From the NCBI RefSeq assembly GCF_037975245.1, contig NC_092578.1, positions 3,841,001-3,905,000 of the forward strand: DNA of 64,000 nucleotides. Reading direction: 5' to 3'. A program made the translations under genes and the position numbers. The DNA is from Apostichopus japonicus (lineage: Eukaryota > Echinodermata > Holothuroidea > Aspidochirotida > Stichopodidae). This document shows, in pieces, positions 55,149 to 64,000 of this stretch. The notes under the pieces are model-generated. The model saw only the letters and a program-made list of their open reading frames with translations. It was not told where the DNA came from and did no database searches. The first letter of the stretch is position 1; every line of letters starts with the position of its first letter.

Positions 55149-56413
55149 ACCGGTTTGTGGGTATCGTATAGGCTTATCATACGCCTGCTGCACAATGTAA
55201 ATCGTGACCTAAAAACAAATGATTACAACATGTCAAGGTAAGACGTCTATATGAGTAAAGTAAACTGAGTAAACGGATGAAGTCAAGACGTATTGATTGA
55301 ATTTGTGAAATCGAGCATATATTACTTAATAACGCTATATGCATCACCAAAAAAAACTCGAAAAGATACACATCGAAATAGCAATTACGAAATCATGCAA
55401 AAACCTTGCAAAGATATTATTTACAGTTGGACGAATTGAACAACAAATTATACAAGATACGTGTTACACATTTGGAGAGGGGAGGGCTGGGGGGATTCAA
55501 AGTTGAAACGTTCAGGATCGGATGTAGGATTCTACATTAAAAAAACTACTTCCCCCACAAAAGAAACAAATTGATATGTTATATGTCAAATGGTGAATTC
55601 TGAGGCAAAATTAGACTAAATTAGATGTATATAATCTCGCCTGAACGCACGGTTATGTTAATAACTATACTTTTGAAAATGTCTGTGTGAGGAAAAGGGA
55701 TGAGAAAGGTACACCATATATACTCCTCTCTGTGTCTCTGTGGAACCTCGTATGTTGCAGCTATCTGTCAAACAAATACATAGGCCTACATCGCGAAAGA
55801 CCTTTGATTAAACGATAAGGCTTTTCAAATTCGGCCACGATGCATATCAGATGTAATGCATTTCCCTCTAAAAACATACCCACCTTTTTTGTTCTTCTCG
55901 CATCTGTGCAATTATCATCATTCTTTTTTTCCTTATTCTTTTATTGCTTGTGCGGCAATTGGCGAAGTTAGTGTGTATAGGTCAATAGCGCAGTTAATGA
56001 TGATATGCGTTATAAACTCCGAGGGGTTATAGAATTGCCGTCATGCACAAATGGGGAGAGGTTTAATATTTATATTAATCGCTAACGGCAATGCTTGAAC
56101 TGAAAAAATAGCGAAGCTACATTTTGATGCAAATCTGACTGTTCAACGAAGAACCGTTAATTAAACAGCAAGTTACAGCTGATGTATGCTTGTTAATAAA
56201 TGGCGATGTAAATAATGCCTGCATGCATGAGCAACAAATGTTTAGTATTATATATCACCATTAATTAATCGCAGCGTTGCGTTTTTCATCTCTGTTTATT
56301 TTCTTCAGTTTTTTCATAATTATTATTATTATTAGTTAATTCATGAAAACAATATTTGCAGGATGTCTCAGTTTAGTCATTTGCAAACGTAAGTGTGAGC
56401 TATAGTGGTACTA

Positions 56414-56416
<3 letters not shown>

Positions 56417-56502
<86 letters not shown>

Positions 56503-56503
56503 C
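56417..56503. repeat. (AT)n microsatellite in the Ly6 intron
   Basis: AT tract with two TAAATA interruptions. Confidence 0.95.
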
Positions 56504-57956
56504 ACATGAGTATGTTTATATGTATTAGCAATGCTCTCAGTTCATTAACGGACCCATCAGTAAATGCTTAACCGATATGCTAGGCATTCAGATAACGGTC
56601 ACTCATATTCAAACAACATCAAACAACATCAAGCATTTTATATTTATATGCCACCCTCTGGAACATCTTTTTTACTCCCTCTTAGACAATTAATTGCATA
56701 ATGGAACCTTCCTCTGTGTCTGGCTGGGAATAACTTGGAGAGGCAGAATCTCCAGGGGAGAATTACTTCTAAAAAACTCTTCACAACTTTTAGCACGTCA
56801 CGCTTTGGGGCAATACATACGGATGTTATTTAAATGTCACCAGTGCTTGAGGTTTTGATAAAACTCCAAGTTATTAGCTATAGGAAAAGGCTTGGGAATG
56901 TTAAATGAAATATCTAGTGTCACGGTGAATGGAAGTTGCCTCAGAGGTAGTCAGCATAGGCCCGAATTATAGCACTCTATAATTGCTAGAAGTTTTCAAA
57001 AAAGTACTTTCCGGGAGGTTTTTACTCTCCAAATTGTTCTCAGACATTTTTAAGGGATACACAAGATGACTGAATGTCCCAGTTAGGAATATTTATTTGA
57101 AGGTTGTTATAGAAGCAGTTTAAGAATTTTGACCAAAGGTGACCATATTTGAATATCTAGCATATTTGGGGCCAGTACACGTAACTATAAGGCGTAGACC
57201 AGATGGAAAGATAAACTTCTTGAAATTTATTTTTAACTTTATAAGTATCATTTGGCTTTTCTACCAGATTTGGGAGGGGGGTGGATCCAGGTTTCAGATT
57301 TGTTTGCTCTTCCAAAACTAAGACAAATATTTAATGTAAAAAGGAAAGCTCCAATTCTAGACAATGCTCTGGTTCGGAACTCACACATACTCACGGAACC
57401 AATATCGTATAAGGAACCGTAAAACGTTGGTGATAAAATCGAGGACGCTGTTTCACTTTACATTGATGCCACCTAAAGTTCTTTCACAGGCTGACCATAT
57501 TTATTAATGTTTTCCAAAGTCCTTCAAGGTCGTTTATAATGTTAAACCAGAAGTTGATAGGCTGATTTTTGGTTAATGTTTCCACTATGCAAACACACGT
57601 AGCAAAGAAGGATTTTATTCGCATTACTAGACACTTTCCCATTCAGATAAATAAGAAAAGACGTAACTTTTAGAGCAGAAAATTTCGATTCGTTTTCTGC
57701 CTTTTTTGTAATAATACCAAATGTTATACCGGTCAACAAGACTTTTAGAATCAAAACTAAGTTTACTAATTTCTATCTAATTGGGGGCGGGTGGTGCTTT
57801 TGGAGGATGCCTTAGTTGATGATCAAATGTAATCCATTCGTAACTAATCCCAAGTATTAGTATTAATCTGTCCAAAGTTCGTAATATCATTGACGGTATC
57901 AGTGGGAAGACACTTGTGCTACATAAAATGAACATAAAATGAAGTTACGTTATGTG

Positions 57957-59879
57957 CAGGCGCGTATCCAGGATTTTCTAACCCGGGGGGCGCGAATTAC
58001 TATCTAAGCGGAGCGCCACCATCGGTTGGCGCGGAGCGTACAAGAAAATTTTTGGTTTTGATACCCCCAGATCACCGGAAATGGCACTTCTCGGGCTTGA
58101 AAATGAGCAACCAGATGTACACTTTTGCCTGAGATCCAAGTATTTCCCAAAAGTTTTTTGTTTCCATCCATAACCTTTTTGAAGATTGTCACCAGTCACA
58201 CATCATGTTCGACCTCATTGCATGTCCTATGGATCATTGCTTTTGTAGGTGATTCTACGTCACGGCCCACAATATCCGAAAGCCCCACTTTTGAAGGTTT
58301 TAAGCCCATTATTTGTTGAGAATTTGAAAATTCACATTTCTCGTGAATAAAATCACTTCAAAACATACCCATAATGTTGCACAAAATTCAATCTATGGAT
58401 AACCCATATAGAGAAACCTCCTGCAACCTCTAACAGACTGGTAAAAATTGCATAGTTACCGAGTTACCGGTTAACTATGTTGGTCAGGAAATTTTCGAAA
58501 ATTCAGACAGAGTTAATTTATTGGTGTAGAAATATTAAACCTCTTATAATGGCTATTGTAAAACTTGGTTGAAGGAACAGAAAAATAGCAGATATTTCCG
58601 ATATCAGGTATATTGAAACCGAACACTACACACATAAGCGTAGGTCCCGTAGGAGGCGGGGGCTGCAGCCCCCCCCCCTCCCCGCAACCAAATTTTTTTC
58701 GGACACCTACTGAAAGAAAAATAAATAGCAATGAATAGCTTAAAAATGATCTCCGTGGTAATTAAAATAAAGTTGTAAGCTTGGCCGACATTACTACTGT
58801 AAAAGAGAGTTTTGACATAAATGGATCTGTATGCTTTTTCTCCATCTACATAAGATATTTGGTTGTTTACATTAGCATTTGGCGGTATACTGTGCAACTT
58901 TCACGTACCGTGCGGTACACGATGCCATGCAATATAATGACCGATGTTTGCTTATATGATACTGGCATCGGTACGTTGAACGCGCGCTTTGCGCGCGAAA
59001 AATCTTGGCTTTTTTTTTCGGGCAAGTCATTACAGCCCCCAAATCCAATTGGGCTCCTACGCCTTTGACTACACACATAGACAGTTTTTGAGGCTGTTCA
59101 TCGTGGAAAATGCATTTCAATGCTCACTGATACGATGTTATATCTGCTCTTTGCTTTACAAATTCGAACAGGCGTGTAGCGAGTAATTGCCTGTAGGCAA
59201 ACTATCTAAGCGAAGCGCCACCATGAGTTGGCGCGAAGCGTACAAGAAAAATTTTGGCCGAAAATGCCTCCCAGATCGCTGGAAATGACACTTCCCAGGC
59301 CTTGTAAGTTGTTGCATCTAAGCATTGTCTATTTTGAAATTACTAGCGATGTCATAAAGAAAATTTGCTCGGGGGTGGGGCGGTCGCCCCCTTCCCGAAA
59401 TGTTCCCCGACGACTCGGTCGAGTTCAAGACCAGCCACAGTTGGTTCCATATAGCACAATTCTACAATTGTTTAAGGCGTCCATACACACACGCGCGTTA
59501 TGATAGACCATATATAGTATTTATATAGATACATTAGTGAGAGAGGAAAAATGGAAACGTCAAAAATGGAGTTGTCGATGTAAGGGGTAGGGTGAGGCGC
59601 ACACACCTTCCGTAATCCTTGATCTGTCACTGGCTACCTGTGTATATAATAGGGAACAGCGCTTTAACTATGACTGTTTCTCTTTCTCTTCCCGAGGTCT
59701 TGGCTATCTTCTACTTTCTCCTTTCTCCTTTTTCCCTCTTTTTTTCTTTTTCTTTTCCCTTCCTTCCTCTCCTCCTTTTTTTTCCCCCTCCTTTTCCCTT
59801 TTTTCTTCTCTTTTTTTCTCTCCTCTTTTCCTTACCCGGGGGGCGCGCGCCCCCAACGCCCCCCCTGGATACGCACCTG
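57957..59879. mobile_element. hAT-like element in the Ly6 intron, hosting a nested insertion
   Basis: Bounded by CAGGCGCGTATCCAGG and CCTGGATACGCACCTG, inverted repeats differing at one base. The same five bases, ATGTG, sit directly outside both ends; five is short for a hAT duplication, so the boundary is probable, not proven. It holds two direct copies of the CGCCACC/TTGGCGCG module (about 58004-58110 and 59197-59300). The second begins beside CAGGCGTGTAGCGAG at 59171, so this may be two related elements joined. A near-pure pyrimidine tract lies at 59714-59832. No transposase is visible. Confidence 0.6.
58633..59067. mobile_element. Nested hAT-type MITE, exact 8-bp TSD
   Basis: 435 bases with inverted subterminal ends CATAAGCGTAGG and CCTACGCCTTTG and matching inner GGGGGCTG/CAGCCCCC blocks. 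It is flanked by ACTACACA on both sides (58625-58632 and 59068-59075). It belongs to the same TIR group as the element at 45334-45703 and has inserted into the older 57957-59879 element. Confidence 0.85.
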
Positions 59880-60042
59880 ATGTGTAACAATGACATACTA
59901 CAGTCTACTGCATGTGTATATTTGTGATATACACGCCTCTCCATTATTGCCGAAAGAAAATTGATATGAATCTTAACGCAGGTTTGTTTTCCTTCTGAAT
60001 ATGTATAATTCTTTTCTTTTCTTTATTTGTTTCTTTCTTCAG

Positions 60043-60264
60043 ATCACCGTGCAGATGGTATTTGGTCACGTGACAAGCTATAGCCGGGGATGTCATTATT
60101 TAAGGCCTTGCAAAGAACTAAGTTATTGCAGCGGAGTAAACAATACGGGTGTGTGCCAATACTGCTGTTCAACGTCACTGTGTAACCATGGGAACGTGCT
60201 ATCTCTATCGGTGCCTTTATTACTGCTTGTTGGCATAGTAACGTGGATATACCACTTTAGATAA
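60043..60264 (+). CDS. Ly6/uPAR-type GPI-anchored protein, terminal coding exon
   Basis: The last coding exon gives 73 residues after the phase-0 junction and completes a protein of about 185 residues. It supplies the second half of the three-finger domain: RGCHYLRPC, SYC, then the family signature CQYCCSTSLCN. An NNT sequon precedes it. After LCNHGN comes a hydrophobic C-terminus (LSLSVPLLLLVGIVTWIYHF) ending almost at the stop, the layout of a GPI-anchor signal, so the mature protein should sit on the outer cell surface. From LECYSC onward I count 13 cysteines, plus one in NCAYDN, against 10 in the textbook Ly6 domain; the extra ones may form additional disulfides. No symbol is given because the subfamily cannot be resolved by eye. 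Stop TAA at 60262-60264. Confidence 0.8.
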   Translation: MTVQMVFGHVTSYSRGCHYLRPCKELSYCSGVNNTGVCQYCCSTSLCNHGNVLSLSVPLLLLVGIVTWIYHFR

Positions 60265-60392
60265 GGTCGACTAGACATTTATATCTTTGGAGAATCTTCT
60301 TTCTTTCTTTTTTTTTCACCTTCAGCTTGATAATATAACAAAAATCACAAAAATACATATTAAGGTATCCAAGCTTCACCACTCATAGGATT

Positions 60393-60485
60393 GTACTGTA
60401 CGCAGTGTTCACGTACGTGTTCACTGTACGCAGTGTTCACTGTACGCAGTGTACGCAGTACCACATGTACTGTACGCAGTGTTCG
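60393..60485 (+). repeat. ACTGTACGCAGTGTTC tandem repeat in the 3' UTR region
   Basis: About four imperfect copies of a 16-base unit, ACTGTACGCAGTGTTC, interspersed with shortened and rearranged pieces. The unit is partly self-complementary. It lies between the Ly6 stop and its polyadenylation signal, so it would be transcribed in the 3' UTR. Confidence 0.7.
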
Positions 60486-60600
60486 AGAATCGTTTCTCGT
60501 TTTTAACTAAAAATTGTTGCCCTTTTTTATTGCCTTCTTGTTTCTTGTGATGATGAAGACAGATTAGAAATTCATGCATGACATATTTTTTTCCTTTATA

Positions 60601-60606
60601 AATAAA
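60601..60606 (+). promoter_or_regulatory. Polyadenylation signal AATAAA of the Ly6-type gene
   Basis: This is the first AATAAA hexamer after the stop at 60264, giving a 3' UTR of about 350 bases if there is no further intron. It is assigned from position only. Confidence 0.5.

Positions 60607-62392
<1,786 letters not shown>

Positions 62393-62453
<61 letters not shown>
62393..62453. repeat. (AT)n microsatellite
   Basis: About 60 bases of AT, 47 bases left of the TIR element at 62500. Confidence 0.95.
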
Positions 62454-62455
<2 letters not shown>

Positions 62456-62499
62456 TACATCGAAATTAAGATGATCTGGAGGGATCACTCCACATTATG

Positions 62500-63097
62500 A
62501 AAACATACCAACCGTGGAGGGTCATGTGACGTGCTCCCGGACGCTACTTACATATTATTTAACCCGTTGTCAGTTCGAAGAGATAGAACGCCACTATAAC
62601 GGGCATTTACGGTAAATTTGAAAATAATTACTTTGGTTTGGATAATGACGTTGATTAGATTTACTTTCCGTCTCATGACAAAGCTTGATCTGTATGTATA
62701 CCTCGGCTACTATTCGAACATCTACTGTCAAAGTCCTATAGATTCCTTACGCCCGGTCATACGTACATTTACGTACAAACACGGCAAGGAGCCTTGTGTT
62801 GCTAGGAGCAACGAATCATGTCGTCTGCTTCTCGTGTCTATGTACATTAATGTTCAGACCTGATAAGCTTGGTTTTTGAAAGTCAATACTATATAAATGG
62901 CAAGTTTGGAATTATGCGGTAAACATTGGACAAATATACCACTTAGCTAGATTACACTGTTCCCGTAGCTTCACAAGGATTGTGGTAGCTATGAGATCAT
63001 TGCATTAATTGTATTAAAATATACATTCAATGAGTACTATAAGAGTTGAGTGCTACAAGGGAGCACGTCACATGACCCTCCATGGTCGGTACGTTTT
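62500..63097. mobile_element. Non-autonomous TIR element of about 600 bases
   Basis: Inverted arms 62500-62538 and 63059-63097 share an uninterrupted TGGAGGGTCATGTGACGTG and CTCCC, with three or four mismatches toward the outer side (ACATACCAACC versus ACGTACCGACC). No target duplication could be recognised. An 81-codon frame at 62618-62863 lies inside, without a recognised domain. Confidence 0.6.
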
Positions 63098-63463
63098 TTG
63101 GGTTTTTTTTTTTTGCGCGTCTCCCCATTGACGTAGTCGGTCCCAGGTTAATGTATACGAAGATGTATATACGGACACTACCATAAACATTCTTGAATCA
63201 ATTGTTTTTTTTGGGGGGGGGGGGGGAGGAGGAGGGGGTTGTTATGATGATTTAAATCGATTTTTAACTATATGCATTTATGTTAAAATAAACTTGACCG
63301 CATGACGGACACAATCAAACACCTTGTAAATATTTACTTACTTAGACCCGCGTTTAATTTGGACTTTTTACGACCATATAGAAACGCCTTGTGATTGGCT
63401 ATGAATTTGAATACCCTTATATATTAAAATGAATACGGGTATTCGATTTAATGCACGTGTATA

Positions 63464-63530
63464 TTATAATAATAAGTAATATTTATATAGCGCAAATCAG
63501 CAAAGCTGCTCAAAGCGCTTTACAAATGTA
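63464..63530 (-). mobile_element. SINE/LINE 3'-tail fragment related to family B
   Basis: On the minus strand it reads TGTAAAGCGCTTTGAG, then GCGCTATATAAATATTA and an ATTATT tail, matching the end of the 34.6 kb copy. No head is visible, so it is a 5'-truncated copy. A-rich sequence follows to about 63680. Confidence 0.6.
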
Positions 63531-64000
63531 AAACCTATAAACAAATAGTAACAAAAACCAAAATAGAACCAATAAGGCCAAAGAAAAAAAGAAAAGTAAA
63601 AGCAACAATATAAAAAACACCCGTACTAAACGATACTTAAAAAAATAAGATATTAAAATATAAAATAAAATAAAAAAGAAGCCCAAAACGCAATAGTCCA
63701 AAACAAATTCAGAAGTCAGTAAATAGTAAAATACGGGTTTTGTCTCATTCGGCTTCTCATAGGCCAATATACCATCTGATGCAGTGACTGTATATATGCA
63801 TTCCACTGTATCGTATATAAACCCACCAAAACCAATTTACCATAAAGTTATGGTTTAACTGTTACCTATGTAGATGCCCTTAACGTATATAGTGCGGATT
63901 TTGCGCGGAAACTGATATGGGTAACCCTTATTTGATAATTCCTCCACGGATTCTCTGACCATATGCAGCCACTATATTAAATGAAAACAATCTTTACACA

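Larger units (their letters stand above)
53550..60042 (+). other. Intron 1 of the Ly6-type gene, transposon-rich
   Basis: A phase-0 intron of 6,493 bases between GTAAGT at 53550 and TTTCTTCAG ending at 60042. The acceptor is preceded by about 30 bases of almost pure pyrimidine from 60011. The intron carries an (AT)n-linked triple tandem repeat (54840-55148), another (AT)n tract (56417-56503), and a hAT-like element with a second hAT insertion inside it (57957-59879). The right end of the element is only 163 bases from exon 2. I see no coding exon inside, but a short middle exon cannot be excluded without transcript data. A second in-phase AG lies 12 bases into exon 2 (ending at 60054) and would remove ITVQ if used. 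Confidence 0.7.

Overview
This window is eukaryotic, almost certainly from the nuclear genome of a non-vertebrate animal. It is AT-rich by eye (GC was not computed). It is crowded with (AT)n microsatellites, tRNA-derived SINEs and short hAT-type DNA transposons. It has no operons, no dense ORFs, and long ORFs arise only from simple repeats. A marine invertebrate, plausibly an echinoderm or other invertebrate deuterostome, fits the SINE style, the mix of homopolymer runs and microsatellites, and a Ly6/uPAR-type gene. That placement is inference: no lineage-diagnostic gene is present.

One gene is well supported. It is a two-coding-exon GPI-anchored Ly6/uPAR (three-finger) protein on the + strand, with exons at 53214-53549 and 60043-60264. 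They are joined by a phase-0 intron of about 6.5 kb to give about 185 residues. It has a signal peptide, a cysteine framework ending in the CC-x4-CN signature, and a C-terminal hydrophobic GPI signal. A polyadenylation signal lies at 60601. Two weaker coding candidates are an unassigned ORF at 42768-43154 and an exon-like stretch at 30435-30555.

Most of the rest is repeat-derived. There are four tRNA-derived SINE families: family A at 0.8, 4.0, 39.7 and 50.7 kb; B at 22.1 and 34.6 kb with a related tail at 63.5 kb; C at 12.2 and 15.4 kb; D at 17.4 and 21.1 kb. Several hAT-type non-autonomous elements are present, three of them with exact 8-bp target-site duplications (16771-17201, 45334-45703, 58633-59067). 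The last is nested in an older element (57957-59879) inside the Ly6 intron, just upstream of exon 2. Fold-back or TIR elements lie at 23.0-23.5, 27.5-27.8 and 62.5-63.1 kb. Diverged tandem arrays lie at 8.0-8.5, 32.2-32.8 and 40.7-41.0 kb, and a large pyrimidine minisatellite at 18.5-19.0 kb.

Structurally, the most striking object is a pair of abutting perfect inverted duplications at 43562-44179, each folding back across an (AT)n core. It is either a recent fold-back rearrangement or an assembly artefact. I found no rRNA, convincing functional tRNA, CRISPR array or autonomous transposase/reverse transcriptase. The other stretches are non-coding as far as can be read. I do not see convincing evidence of a wholly new biological system; the best leads are the Ly6 gene with its transposon-loaded intron and the fold-back structures.
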